From Brasenia schreberi (Eukaryota; Streptophyta; Magnoliopsida; Nymphaeales; Cabombaceae), in the NCBI GenBank assembly GCA_036023115.1, contig JAYKKT010000091.1, positions 28,214,001-28,278,000 of the forward strand: a stretch of DNA of 64,000 bases. The letters are read 5' to 3'. This document shows, one piece after another, positions 43,150 to 56,095 of this stretch. Made by a program: the position numbers and the translations under genes. The notes under the pieces are model-generated. The model saw nothing but the letters and a program-made list of their open reading frames with translations, did not search any database and had not been told where the DNA came from. Numbering within the stretch: position 1 is the first letter of the stretch; the number at the start of each line of letters is the position of its first letter.

Positions 43150-46100
43150 CTCTTTGGCGATTGTGAGTAAGTGAACTCTTTTTGCCGTAAATCTTGAACC
43201 GATGCTCAAGGGTCGATGTAAGCGCTTTGAAAATTGCTTGAAATCCGATAAGTCTCAAAAATCAGACTTCAATTCCAATGGATTTGCAAAAATCGTGAAT
43301 ACAACCCTTACTCAAAACATTTAAAGTTAAGAAAAACATAAACTAATTTTGTTTTTAGATATTTGTTTCCTAATTTTTTGGACACCTTGCGAATCTCCAA
43401 AAGTTTTCAAAACTTCAAAAAAAATAAAGCAGGACTTGGAGATTCTTAAATTATTTTTATTTTTATTTCATGTGCTGTAAATATGTGCAATTAAATTTGG
43501 TATTAGAGACAGATCTTTACCAGAGACATAGAGGTTTAGAAAAGCGATTGTATCTCAGCCATCAAATCTTTGATTTTTATGAAATTATTCTCGTTAGAAA
43601 GATATGGATCTCTATTTTTCAATGAGACCGTTTTCAATCAAAATGGTTTATTGAAAACAAATTTCTGAGATTTTAACTCAACCTAGGTTTTTTTTAATTT
43701 TATTTATGGTCATGCACAATCCTAAAATTCTTAAAAAATTTATAGGCAGTGGGTTTGTGTGTAGATTAGGAGTAAAATTTAATTGCATTCGGAGCACAGA
43801 GTAGGGAAAGAAAAATTATTAATCGGACATATGCAGGATGTAAAAAATCGAGTTTTATTTTCTAGAAAATACGTGAATGCATTTCGATCGAATTGAAATA
43901 TAATTTACTACAATCAAAATATAAAGAACGGAAGTAATTGAAAGAAATTATCATTGTAGCATAAACATAGAGGAGATTAGGAGATATAAGATCTTATAAT
44001 TTATATTGGATAAAAAAAACTAAGAATCAAACACATAAAATGCATCAACAAGCATAAAAGAAATTCGACAGATGATGATCGATGGCTAGGGAAAGATGGG
44101 CGGCTCCTCTTCCTTCTTCCTCTCTCTCTTGCTCTAGGATTTTTCCTCTCTTTGATGCCCTAATCAGCTCCCTAAGGACTCCTTTTATAGATTTTCAAGG
44201 GGTGCTCTAGGGCCCCCCTTGGATCAAGTTTTGGGTTCATGGGAGACCCAATTTTCATCATGGGAGACCCAAAATTTTCAGGTTTTTAGAGTTGCACATG
44301 GACCATGTGGGACATGAGAGTGGTCCCCCATGAGCCCATGTGGGTTGGTCTTGGCCAAGGGTGCAGCCAGTCAAGGTAAGTCACATATTGGTGCGGTTTG
44401 GCCATGAAATGGTGTGAAACCGGGTGTGAGCTTGATGTGGGGCTCTCCCTTGGCTCGATGCCATTTGAGTTTTAAGTACAACCCATGATGTACTCCGTCC
44501 TCTTGTTGCCTTGCTCATTTCCTTTGACTTGTCATGGTGTAGCATGATTATCATGCCTACTTGTTTGGTCCTATTCGAGCTTGGATTATCTTGAACTTAG
44601 GCAAGATGACTTTGGCTAAACCACTTAACATTGAATCACCCCACCACTTGATTTGGATGTGAGCCGAGTTTTTCTTTGGGCTTTGGCTTGAGTTGAGTCT
44701 TGCCTTTTTGCTTTGGATGAACTTGACCTTGTTCTTGTCTTTATCTTTTTTGGAAGTTCCGTCTCTTGTCGATTCAGGCCTTGTCTTATCTTTGGTCAAA
44801 TCATCATTTCTTTTTGTATTTCAAAATTTGAATTTTATTATCCCCGGGTTTCAAAATATTTATCAAAAACCTTTTTATTTTGAAAATGATGTTTTAGATT
44901 TTATGAAATTTATAGGACATGTTTAAATCATGGATTTTTAAAATATGCTCTAGTTTATTTTGAAAAATATTTTTAGGGTATTTACAGATGCCCTTCTTTG
45001 GCATTAATCCAAATTTATTTGGATAATGGTAAAGAAGAAAACAACCTTTTGATTTTCTTCCCAAATGTATCTTGAGAGTATGAATTTTTTCTTTGTTTCA
45101 TAGCCTCATTCTCCTTGGATTTATTTGTTTTTGCAAAGGAGGAAATCTTAGCCAAAAAAGACTTTGACATTACAATTTTGCATAACGTTTCAAAATTCAA
45201 TTTATCAAGCAACAAGGTCTAATTCTCAAACAAAATGAAATCCAAATAAGTAAGTCTATTCCTACTCTAGGATTTTAATGGTAAACTTTTCTCCATTGGA
45301 ATAAGGTGTGGGATTTTGAGAAAGAGATTCCCACGATCCCTTCTGAAGTGTCCCGTGGTATAAGGCTAGGAAATTTTGATAGAAAATCATTCTTTTGAGC
45401 TTTGACTTTTCTTTTTCTTTTCTTTCAAATGGAACCTTTATATTAGAAGTTTTATTTTTTATTTTATTTTTCTTTTTCTTTTTGAAAGACCTCTATATTG
45501 GATGTTTTGTTTTTCTTTCATTTCTTTTGATTTTGCCAATTTTCCTTTTTAGGGAGAAATGAAGTGGGGAATAGAGCTCATCCTTTTAGATACTCGATTC
45601 AACCAAGTATATCCCATTTCCTAATAGTACCTATCATTTGAAAATATTTTGCTATTTTGAACTGGACGTCATTTTGTAAGCCAAAGATTTTTGAAATGTT
45701 ATCTAGACCCTAAACATAATATTTTTTCAAGTATTGAGCATTAATAGGGTCTGCTAAATTTCTTTCCTCCACATCAATCAACCAAAAAACAATATGCATT
45801 ATTTGTGGTTGCCCGTCTTACAACATAGGGACCATCCCACTTAGGTTGCCACTTACCAAGTGGATGAGGGCTACGATGGTTGATAGTTTTTAAAACAAGG
45901 TCTCTCACTTTGAAATGGCGAGCCTTCATGTGTTTTTCATAGTGTCGAGTTATCCTTTGCCCGTATGCGTGTGCATGATTCATAGGAAGGAGTCTTTTCT
46001 CATCAAGTAGATCAAGCTCAACCATCCTGACTTGTTGTAGGGTCTCTATGGGTAAATCGAGTACAAGATATGTATGAAATGAATGCAATTTGGTATGAAT

Positions 46101-48013
46101 GGGGAGTATGACATTTGTACCATATACCAGCTCAAATGGTGTGATATTTGTGTGAGTGCGGATGAAAGTCCTATAAGCCTATAAGGCTTCATCCAACTTC
46201 TCATGCCATGTCCTACCCCGGTCTCTTGGAACTCCAAATCGAGTTAAGATATTTTTCTTAATGAATGCCACTACATGTTGTCCTTGAACCTTAGCTAAGA
46301 AAGTAGCTTCAACCCATTTAAAAAAATATTTAGTGGCTCCTAAAATAAACCTATGTCCATTGAATATAGTGGGTGAAATTGGTCCAATGATATCAAATGC
46401 CCACATAGTGAAGTGTCATGAGCTCATGATGGAATGTGAATGACATTTTCATGTATTTGACACTAATGACACTTCCTAACATGGTTATGCCAATCTTGTT
46501 TCAAAGTGGACCAAAGATAACCAGATCTAAGTATTTTCATTACCATCATGTTTGTGTTCATATGACCCCCACATTCCCTGTCGTGGAACTCATGCATGAT
46601 GGTCCTAGCCTCATCATGGTTGACACATCTCAATAAGATGCCGGTAAAACTCTTTTTATAAAGAACCCCTCTTAAAATCACATATCGAGTTGAAATTTTA
46701 CGAATAAAAGCCTTATCTTTAAAGGAAGCAAATTCGAGAAATTCTCCATTTTTCAAAAAGTTTTTATTGTCTTGAAACCAAGGTTTTTTAGTTGGATTTT
46801 GGTCATTTTGGCAAATCTCTAAATCATGGGTAGATGGAGTGGGTAAATGTATGATTTCTAGGGATTGAGTGCCCATAGTGGGGTCGATCCTTAGAGATGA
46901 CCCTAAAGAGGAGAGGGCATCTGCTATGGTGTTGTCCTCTCTACCCATGTGAGTGAGTATGCATGATTTAAAAGAATCAACCAATCGGGTGGATAATTCA
47001 TGGTATGGAATAAGTTTTTCATTTTTGGCTTGCCAAATTTTTGAAACCTGGTTTACAACAAGCATAAAATCTCCAAAGAGTTCAATGCATGATGTCCTTA
47101 GATTTTTCAAAATTTTAGGCCTTGTATGAGTGCTTCATATTCGATCGTATTATTTAAACAAGAAAAATCTAATCGAAATGACATTGAGATTTCTCCTTTT
47201 TCGGGATATATGAGGATGATTCTCACGCATGCCTCTTGTTGATTATTTGCCCCATTAAAGTACAATTTTCAATCTTGATCTTCATTATAACAATTTGATA
47301 AAACATGATTTTCTAATTCATTTGTCAAGATGCCTTCATCAGACATTTCATCAAGTACGAGATTTGTATCTTCAAGGGGTAACTCAGTCACATGATCGGC
47401 TAGGGCTTGTATCTTTATAGAGTTTTGGTGATGAAATTTCATATCATACTCCATTAAAAGGAGCTGCCATTTACCTAGCCTACCCGTTAGGATAGATTTT
47501 TCAAAAAGGTGCTTGATAGGGTCAAGTTTAGATACTATCCAAATCTCATGATCTAGGAAATAATGTCTAAACTGTTGGCAAACTCATACCAAGGCTAAAC
47601 ACATTTTCTCCATGGCTTGATAATTTCTTTCATATATCAATAGAGTTTTCAAAATGTAGTAAATAACATACTCCTTAAGACTATCATCCTCATATTGAGC
47701 AAGTAAAGCACCCAATGCATTCATATGAATAAAAATATAAAGCAATAAAGGTTTTCCTAGCTTTGGAGGTTTTAAAATTTGAAGATTTATCAAATAAGTT
47801 TTCAATCTTTCAAAAGTCTTTTGGCAATTGGAATCCCAATCAAATTTAACCCCTTTTCTCAAAAGGCTATTGAAAGGTTCACATATTTTTATTAAATTGG
47901 AGATGAATCTCCTAACCGCTTGCAGTTGACGTTGGAGGGCGGAGGCATGTTTATGATGGCTCGACACTTAGAGGGGTCAACCTCTATGCCCTTTTGGCTA
48001 ACCAATCACCAAG
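43150..48013 (-). mobile_element. Tat-like Ty3/gypsy element E (3' two-thirds, truncated at both ends)
   Basis: On the minus strand, pol begins in mid RT near 48013, then RNase H, a second RNase H, integrase, a 3' UTR, the polypurine tract (complement of 44987-45005) and the 3' LTR from 44986 down to about 43150. A minus-strand TATA box (complement of 44183-44189) lies in the LTR. LTR sequence near 43150-43230 (the phrase CCCTTGAGCATCGGTTCAAG) is shared with 37630, 51120 and 58670. The LTR loses its last part at about 43150, and the 5' half of the element is missing. Confidence 0.85.
45774..48010 (-). pseudogene. Element E pol: RT end, RNase H, second RNase H, integrase
   Basis: Minus strand in order: KGIEVDPSKCRAIINMPP near 47980 and FISNLIKICEPFNSLLRK (47584-47967), the gypsy RT end. 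Next is YDMKFHHQNSIKIQALADHV (47269-47454), the end of the first RNase H, then a YFNGANNQQEA-type start and ELFGDFMLVVNQVSKIWQ (46900-47270), a second RNase H-like domain. Next comes the integrase HHCC region HEFHDRECGGHMNTNM, then WAFDIIGPISP (46179-46406), and a C-terminal HFKVRDLVLK with KWDGPYVV (45774-46088). The dual RNase H arrangement is diagnostic of the plant Tat clade. Stops separate all parts. Confidence 0.85.
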
Positions 48014-49090
48014 TAAAAGTCAGATTTGTTAAAACTTTGCTAGTTTTGAAAAACTAGCTGGCACGTTCACGTAAGAGTAGATTAGAAATTATCATTTAAA
48101 GTCTCTATATAAGTTTGGAGTGAAAATTTCATGTCTACAAAATTGGCACGCCCGGTGGGACTCAAGTCTTAAGAAATTTCAAGTTCTAGGTGAAAATTTT
48201 CCAATTCTAAGATCGTGGTGTTAATTTTCAACTTGTGCACAAAATTTTGAAAAACAATGTCTATAGATGATTCATTTGAAAATAAGTCGAGGAAATCCTC
48301 ATCGAATGCCTCAAAACGGTTTTCCAAATCCTCTAAATCTCGAGATAAAGAGCTTGTTTCCCTAAGGGAAATGATGAGGGAAATGGAAAAGAGAATCGAT
48401 GCTCTAAGTTACAAGGCTAAGGCGCATCGATCACATGAAAATTCATCTTGGGTATATAGAGAGAAAAAGCATACCCAGAAAACCGAATTGAGCTCAGAAT
48501 CCGATGAAAGAAATGAGGCTAAAAATGCAGCAAAGGTTGAGATTGAATCATCTAACCTTGCCCATCCCCCAAGCATCCCATTTTTCATAGAAAAATCAAA
48601 AAAAGTTTTTCATGTTTCAAAAAGCCAAAAAAATCTGTAAAATTTTCGAAAAAAAAAATTGAAAATCAAAAAGTTGAAATTCCAAAATTCGATAATGAAG
48701 TCCATATTTTCAGGCACACAAGTAGAGTGAGGCATGAGATCCACATCACTTCACATACCCCACATACTTCACAAGTTTCACAAGAGGATGAGTGTTGCAC
48801 ATACGTAGGATTGGAAAATGAAATCCAAGACCTCAAAAGGCAAAAGGAGCTCGAAGCCACGCATGAACTAGAGCCACCCGAGGACGACTCCAGAGATGCT
48901 TGCTCTCACCATGAAAAGGTAGACAAACTCGAAAAAGGTATGTCTGAATCTCATTCTACCATAAACTCCCTACTCGATCCTCCCCTTCTTAGTGTAGGAT
49001 CGGTAGATCATTCATATACATCGGATGCATCGAATCACACTCATGCACCCACATATCCACTCAATGATTCCAAGAATGTGGATTTTCATG
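48014..49090 (+). mobile_element. Gypsy fragment F: LTR end, primer site and gag start
   Basis: The LTR tail at 48014-48139 (CTAGCTGGCACG, ending TCTACA) is followed by the primer site TTGGCACGCCCGGTGGGAC (48143-48161) and a gag-like frame starting at 48257 (MSIDDSFENKSRKSSS). The gag segment shares KRIDALSYKAKAHRSHENSS with a homologous frame at 51436 in element G. A second open piece lies at 48727-49091. F meets element E head-on near 48013 and is cut at about 49091, where LTR sequence of element G begins. It is probably the 5' part of the element whose 3' part is 58864-64000. Confidence 0.8.
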
Positions 49091-51319
49091 TATGGACCTA
49101 GACCTAACCAAAGGGCTACACCAACATATGGCGTGGATTTGAAGCTGCAAGTGGGTGGACCGACTCCAAGAGGTAGGTGCCTAAACCTAAACCTAACCTA
49201 GCCCATTTCCACCTAGCCGACCCACCTAACCTAGCCCCTCTCCACCTAGCCGACCCACCAAAACCTAGCCTATTTCCACCTAGCCGACCTAACCTTCACC
49301 ACCTCACCCTAGACACCCCACCTAAACCTAAACCTAAACCTAACCTAGCCCATCTCCACCTAGCCATACTCCCAAAACCTAACCCATACCACCTAGCTCC
49401 CCACTTGACCCAACCCTATCCCAGCCGACTCCATTTAATCCCATCCCAAACCGACTCCCTAAAGTCACATGGCCTGCACCTTGTGCAGCGCCAACCTCCG
49501 GCCATCCTAGCACCATTCCCTTACCATCTCCCGACCACCATCAACCCGCCTGCCACACTAGCCCACTCTCAGCCATCTCCCTAGCGCCTCGACATACCCT
49601 AGCACCACACATCCTCCAACCTGCCGACCTACCTCAGTTGCAGCACCCTTCAGCCATGACTTAGCTCCACACCTTGGCATAACTCACCACCTCACCCTAA
49701 AGCCCCACTCCTAACCGACTTGGCCTAGCTCTCCTTGGCTGAAAACTTTCACCAATCTGGAACTTGGTCGGACTCCAAGGCTTGAGCCGACTGCACCATA
49801 AGAACCTACCTCAGCTGCAACAACTTGATTACGGCAAAAGGGGCTGAATTACTTCAAGGTGGACTTGCACAAGCTGAACTCGGGCTCAGCACAAAGAAGG
49901 TGGACACGACCTAGCCAAAATCCCGACTTCAGAAGTATAAGTCTTTCAAAATATATATCAAGTTGCTTTTCCTATTCAAAGTAAATTCAATTTGATACGG
50001 GGTTATAATAATAGAACGTAGTCTCCCCCCGAAATGTAATATTGGTGCTTGATACACGAAGCACATACATACACTTGAGCCATATTGCTCTTAAATGTAC
50101 ACAAGACACCCACGTGCACTTGAGCCTTTCCGCTCTTAATTGCACACTATTGCATACACATTGAGCCTTCGCTCTTAAGCTAAAGACTTTAGTGAAAGCC
50201 GTGTGAGTTGCAATTCAATTCGGGTTGTTACATTCATGTCGTGTGAGTTTGTCATTTAAATTTCACACTCGCACCCAAGAAGTACTTGAGCACTTGCTCC
50301 ACACTCTCACGCATCTTTTGAGCCTTTGTTGCTCATAAGATATAGCATACTTATATATTTTCCAGCTGCGTGAGTTTTACATTAAGTTGTGTACGCACTT
50401 ACATTTTCGGGTGGTTCAATTCATGTTGTGTGAGTTTGTCATTTAAATTTCACACTACACACCCGTGCATTGAGCCTTTTCGCTCCTATCATATATCTAT
50501 ATTTCAATTTCGACAAAGTTCAATTCATGTCGTGTGAGTTTGTCATTTAAATTTCACACTACACACACGCGTGCATTGAGCCTTTCCGCTCTTACTATAT
50601 ACTTATATTTCAATTTCGGCATGTTCAATTCCAGTTGTGTGAGTTGTCTTTCCATTTACACACCAAGAGCACTCACTCACGATTGAGCTTTTCTTCTCTT
50701 AAGATATAAGTATATTTCAATTCTGTAACTTACATTCAAGTCGTGTGAGTTGCTTTCAAGTTCGAGTATTTCCCTTAAGCTGCGTGAGTTGCACTTCCAT
50801 TCGGGTATTTACATTAAGTTGTGTGTGTGAGTTGCTTTCAATTCGAGCCTAGCTCACATCATTATAATCAAACCCGAAAAACGTTTTGTGCATCCTTGCA
50901 TTCGTACATTTTCAAAGAAACCTCGAATCTACGCTCAAACTCGCTGAAATTAGGCCACTTGTGCACACGCATATCTGGCCTAAATAGCTAAAACTCAAAG
51001 ACTTGGAATCATACAGCCCTCGTACATAAAATTTGCAACATAGGCATGAATCGAATGCATATTTCAAACACTTATATTTTCAGAGTTAAAATTATTTTTA
51101 TCGAAGTCTATAAGTGCTTAAACTGACCCTTGAGCATCGGTTCAAGAAGGTTTAAAGCGAAAAGATCCCGCTTTCACACAATTGCCTTTCAAAAGTCAGA
51201 TATTTTTGAAAACTTCGCTAGTTTAAGCAAGCTAGCTGGCACGCCCTAAAAGCGACGTAGATACGAAAATGTTCATTTCTGGTCTTATAAACTGGAAGTG
51301 AGAATTTTCGTTGTTTAGA
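49091..51319 (+). repeat. Element G 5' LTR, truncated at its start
   Basis: It matches 56735-58863 in order, starting at ATGGACCTAGACC. The junction at 49088-49096 lies in CATGTATGG, which is also present in the partner LTR (about 56731-56739), so it looks like a microhomology-mediated deletion. Relative to the partner, the CCTAAA tract is short and a CACCTAGCCGACC unit repeats at 49207-49290. The end is TGTTTAGA instead of TGTTTACA. Confidence 0.87.
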
Positions 51320-51321
51320 AA

Positions 51322-51340
51322 TTGGCACGCCTGGTGGGAC
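51322..51340 (+). other. Element G primer-binding site
   Basis: TTGGCACGCCTGGTGGGAC lies two bases after the LTR end. The equivalent in fragment F is TTGGCACGCCCGGTGGGAC at 48143. This is not the iMet primer used by the copia elements here. The tRNA that pairs with it is not identified. Confidence 0.7.
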
Positions 51341-51396
51341 CCGGGTCTTAAAACTTTGATAAAACAAGGAAAGCTCTTGAAATTTTTTTCCAAAAA

Positions 51397-52655
51397 GTGT
51401 TTCCAAAATTCGTGCATTCAAAAATTTACAGAAAAATGGAGCAAAAGCCAAGAAAATCCTCGTCGAGTAAGCTAAAGCAGGTTTTCAAAATAGCTAAAGC
51501 CCAAGAAGAGCTGGCTGATATTTGGGAAATATTTCAAAAGATAGATGCTTTAAGCAAAGAGCTTAAAGCCCATCGATCGCATAACATCTCATCTCGGGCA
51601 CATAAAGATCGTGAAAAGAAAACCGATCTCAAACTCGACGAGCGATTAGAAGTTAAAGACAAAACCCAAAAAAGGGACAAGTTAGCCACTCCCAAGTCTC
51701 CAAACTCTCAAAAATCCAAAGAAAAATAAAAAAAAGACTTTTCTATTTCAAAAACTCAAAAAAAATCTTGAAAATTTTCAAAAAGAATTTTTTTTTGAAA
51801 AAACAAACTTTGAAATTCTAGAAACTGAAAATGAAATCCCTAAATATAGGCACACACACAGTGGGAAACAAAATCTGTACCCCACAAAAAAACGAGAGTC
51901 ACAAACAGGTAGGGTTCGAAAAGGAACGTCTCAGAAAGCCACGGGAGCTCGAAACAGAGTCACCCGGGAAAACGGCCTGTTCTCACCCTGAAAAGGTAGA
52001 CAAGCCAAAAAGAGATATGCCTGAAACCTATCCTCCTCAAAACTCTTTCGAAAAAGGGTCATCAGATGTGTTGGATCACATCCATGCACACACAAACCCA
52101 CATGTGCCAGAAAAAGAGGATTTTCAAGGTGCGCCAAATGTCCCGCACCACCAAAAGGAATTTCAAAACAAAAAAATTCAAAAAATGGTAGACATGGAGA
52201 CCCCTAAGACATGCATCGACATCCTAGGAGCTCATAACCCTACCATCAAAGAAACCACTTCTTCAAAGCTAGTCTTGTACCCTGAACCCAAGACTATGGC
52301 TTTGAAACAAAAAAATCCATCTTTAGGAGCACCACGAGTTGAACCTAGAGAGCAAATCAAAATCTTGAGGGGACCAAGCATGGTTTCCCTTGAAGCAAAC
52401 CTCTCCCAAACCAGGGTCGTGTGGAAGCTCAAGTCTTCCATCACCCTGAAACATCCAAAATACTTCAAGAGACCAATCTTGGCTCCCCTTGAAGAAAAAC
52501 TCTCCCAAAGTCAGGTTGTATGGAAGCCTAAGCCTTCCACCACCCCAAAATCCAAACTCTCACTATCTAAAACCAAATGGGTATATAATGATTCCATGTT
52601 GAAGACCATGAATTATATCAAAACTTTTCGAAAAACAAAAAGTCTTGGAACATGA
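51397..52655 (+). CDS. Element G gag-like open frames
   Basis: A first open frame, best started at the ATG of MEQKPRKSSSSKLKQVFK (51436) and ending at 51729, has the charged helical segment IWEIFQKIDALSKELKAHRS also found in fragment F. A second frame, 51831-52655, is rich in lysine, proline and glutamate and contains an internal repeat: a PSMVSLEANLSQTRVVWKLK unit and a PILAPLEEKLSQSQVVWKPK unit about 40 residues apart. No zinc knuckle is visible. The position after the primer site argues for gag or a pre-gag frame. A frame break near 51735-51830 separates the two. Confidence 0.55.
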
Positions 52656-55600
52656 TTCTAAACATGGGATATAAACCCTATATAGGCCTAGGAGTCAGAA
52701 ATCAAGGTAGGCTAAAACCTGTCCTACCTAAAGCCAACAACAATCGATATGGATTGGGCTACAACCCACTCATACCTCCTAAGCCACCACCTAAGACCAT
52801 CTGGGTCAAGGGTGCCTTGTAGAACCTCTAAAACCGAAACCCATGTTTTAGACCTATTTGATTAGAGTCTGATTCATGAAGTTTTCTTTGTAGGTTCAAT
52901 GGAAGATCCCTACTTTTCAAAAATCCAAAAAAAAAAAAGATATTACCAAAAACCAAAAAAAATTGAAAACCTTGAAAATCTCAAAAACTTTTGAAAAACT
53001 GAAAATTCCAAAAAGAAGTTTATCTCAAAAACCTTTGTCAAAAGAAAGCTTTTATACAAATCCTTGAATTTGTATTTCGAAAAAGACAAAAAAAAATTTC
53101 AAAAATTTCAAAAACAATGGCCATGTACAAAGCCCATTCTCGAAAGTTTCAAAATACTTTCAAAAAATTGTATATACTCCCAAAACCCAAATTTGTCCAA
53201 ATGCTAGTTGTGTATACCCTTTTGCCTAGAGCTTCCTCAAAACTGAAAAGCTCGAAAATCATCAAAGCAAGGAGGAATAATTACCTCCAAGCTTTCTGAA
53301 ATTCGTAAAATCCTTGACTTATAAAAAATTTGGGGATTTTTAGAAGTGAGTCTAACCCATAGTGTGTGCATAAGCATCATGCATTACATTATGAAATCAT
53401 ACATATGCATAAACAATATCGGGTCTAGACATCATCTTAGAACTCGAATTTAGGGTTTATGTAAAACCCAAGGGGCAATGAGGGTCGATCCCCTAAGTAT
53501 CGAGCCATCATAGGCATGTCTCCATATAAATCAAATCCGAAACCTTCAAGGTGGATTTCAAAAAAGGAGAATATCGAAAAAGGGTTAGCATTTTACAAAA
53601 AGCCTTTCAAAAATATTTTGATAAAAACCTCCAAAGCATTATAATTCATGCATTGGATGCTTGACTAAATCAAAATGAAGATGGTATTCATACAAAGTGT
53701 GCCATACATTTCAAAAACTCTATTGGCATGTGAAAGAAAATCACCAAGCCAAGAGAGAAATCGTGCTTAGCCTTGGTATAGGCCTCCAAATTTGAGACAT
53801 CATCTCCCATATCATGAAAAGGGAATGATGTTCATTAAAGCACTCATTTGAAAAACCTATCTTAAACAGGTAGGCAAGATAAATGGCAAACCCTTTCAAC
53901 AGAGTATGAGTTCAAACTCAAGACTCCATTAAGGGACAAACCCTACATCGTGTGGTTGAAGTGTATCTTTGAAACACATTCTCCACGCTTCATCAAATGC
54001 CTCACGAAGGCATGAATGTTCAAAATGAATTCCAAAAACCATGCTTGACCAATTATTTTAAAGAAAACCGAGTATAGGAAACATATTTCGATCAAGGGGC
54101 AGATATAGAAATCATCTTCATATAGAAAGGGAGGATTTCCCAAAATTGCTTCTTCAAAAGAATCAAAACCCTACAAATGACTTCGAAAAGAAAGATTTTT
54201 CTGCATCTGGTTAATATAAAAACCTCGATGGTGTTAGGATAAGCACATGAGTTCCACGATGAAAAATGTGGAGATCATGTCAAATTCAAATATGATGGCC
54301 ATGACGATCACTTAGGGCTGGTTATATTTTCCATCCTTAAACCAAATAGTACCATGATCATGTTAGAAATACCGAAAATACCAAAATGCATGGACATCCA
54401 TCATCCACCCAAAATTCCCCTTTTTGAATAGCTGTGGCCCTTCACCATGTGGCCATGGGAATCATACATCTCCATCAAGCTAGGGGCATTTAAATGTATC
54501 CACTAGACACCTTCCATGGAGAACCAATTTCATAAGAATGTATCTCCATCATGACATGTGAGATACATTTCAGGTTTTCATCATTGCAAAAAGCATGTAT
54601 TTCCATTGAGTCACATGGAGTGCATATCATGCATTACATTCATATCATATCACCCAACAGGCCCAAAAAGGTGGCAGCCCGAGTAGGAATGTCCCCATAT
54701 CTTAAAAAGCGCAACAAAAATCGAAAAACATGTTGATATTGTGGGTAGAAATTTAGCAGACCCCAAAAATGCCCGAATATTCGAAAGGGTCTATGTTAAA
54801 TTCTTTTGAAAAGATTTTTAAAATCAAACTCCTTTGAAACTTCTTGAAAGAAGGATCAAGGTTGATTGTATAACCTTGAATGAAGGAATTTATGCTTTAC
54901 GAAAAGTAGTCTTCAAAAACGAAATTGGCGGTATTTCAAAAATCCTTGGCTTACAAGATTGAGCCTTGTTAAAAATATCAAAATATTTTCAAATAGCAGA
55001 TGCTATTAAGAAGTAGGACGATCTCGGTTGAATCGAGTAACCAAAGGGATAAGCTTTCCCCCCATTTTACTTTTCTCTCTAAAAAGAAAAATTGGCGACA
55101 TCTAAAAGAAAAAAGAAAAAGGAGAATGCAAAAACTCCTCCAAGAAGAGGTCTTCCCTGCTTAAACAGGGAATACAAAAACTCTTCCGAAAGAGGTCTTT
55201 TCTTTGAAAGAAAAAGAGAAAAAAAAAGAGAATGCAAAAACTCTTCGAAAAAGAAGCCTTCCTAGAAAAGGGAATACAAAACTTCTTCAAAAGAGGTCTT
55301 CTCTTGAAAAAAAGAAAAAGAAAAAGCCAAAGCTCAAAAGAACAATTTTCCAAACTCTTTGCCTGAAACCATGGGACGCTTCAGAAGGGACCGTGGTATC
55401 TCTTTCCCATATCCCTACAGCTTATCCCCAAGGAAAAAGGTTCAAGCTGTGAAAATCCTAAAGTAGGAATAAAATCTACTTATTTGGATTTCATTTTGTT
55501 TGAGAACTCGACTTTGTTTTGTAGGAAATGGAACTTTGAAATGTTTTCCAAGATTTCCTACAAAAAACCTCTACTTAGTAGTAGGTATTGAAACCCGAAT

Positions 55601-56095
55601 AAAGGGAAATATGAAAAATTGGAAGTCCTTTCGATAAAAGATAAAAGGAGTTTCTTTTGAAAAAGAAAATTTCAAAAACCCGCAAATGTCGAAAAGACTT
55701 GGGTAGAACCTGCTTGGAGCAGACAGCCTCAAAGGGCTCTCTCCAAGCTCGAAAAACCTAAAAATGTCAAAAGACATGGGTAAAACTAGCTCGGAGCAGT
55801 CAGCCTCAAAAGGCTCTCTTCGGGCTAAAAAAAACCCCAAAAATAAAAAAATTCACTCATGCATGCATACAAAGAGTCATTCATGCATGATCATATATAG
55901 GAAAAGCAGCTAGGAAAAGTCTCCTTTTGTCTAAAAATCCCCTCTTATGGTCAAAGAAAACAGGGTTTTTTACGAAACAAAGAATGGTGTATTCTCGAAA
56001 AAAAAAATTGAATTTTTTTTTACAAAAGGGGTGTTTTCTTCTTTGCCATTATCTAAATAAATTTAGAATTTTGGATAATGCCAAAGAGGGGTATC
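52656..56095 (+). pseudogene. Element G internal region with vestigial pol
   Basis: RT is not recognisable. Weak matches to the RNase H and integrase HHCC neighbourhoods remain around 53940-54400, for example the stretch with CATGAGTTCCACGATGAA and GATGGCCATGACGATCAC, which parallels 60685-60745 and the complement in element E (about 46560). The 3' part (55080-55340) is purine-rich with repeated AGAGGTCTTCTCTT units. The region ends in the polypurine tract before 56096. G therefore cannot supply its own enzymes. Confidence 0.7.

Noticed and set aside
49177..49584. 135-codon proline- and lysine-rich frame
   Set aside because: It arises from CCTAAACC-type minisatellite sequence in the LTR of element G, so it is repeat-driven rather than a gene.
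55102..55452. Lysine- or phenylalanine-rich open frames on both strands
   Set aside because: These are produced by a purine-rich tract with repeated AGAGGTCTTCTCTT units in the gypsy 3' UTR. The same occurs at 61529-61995.
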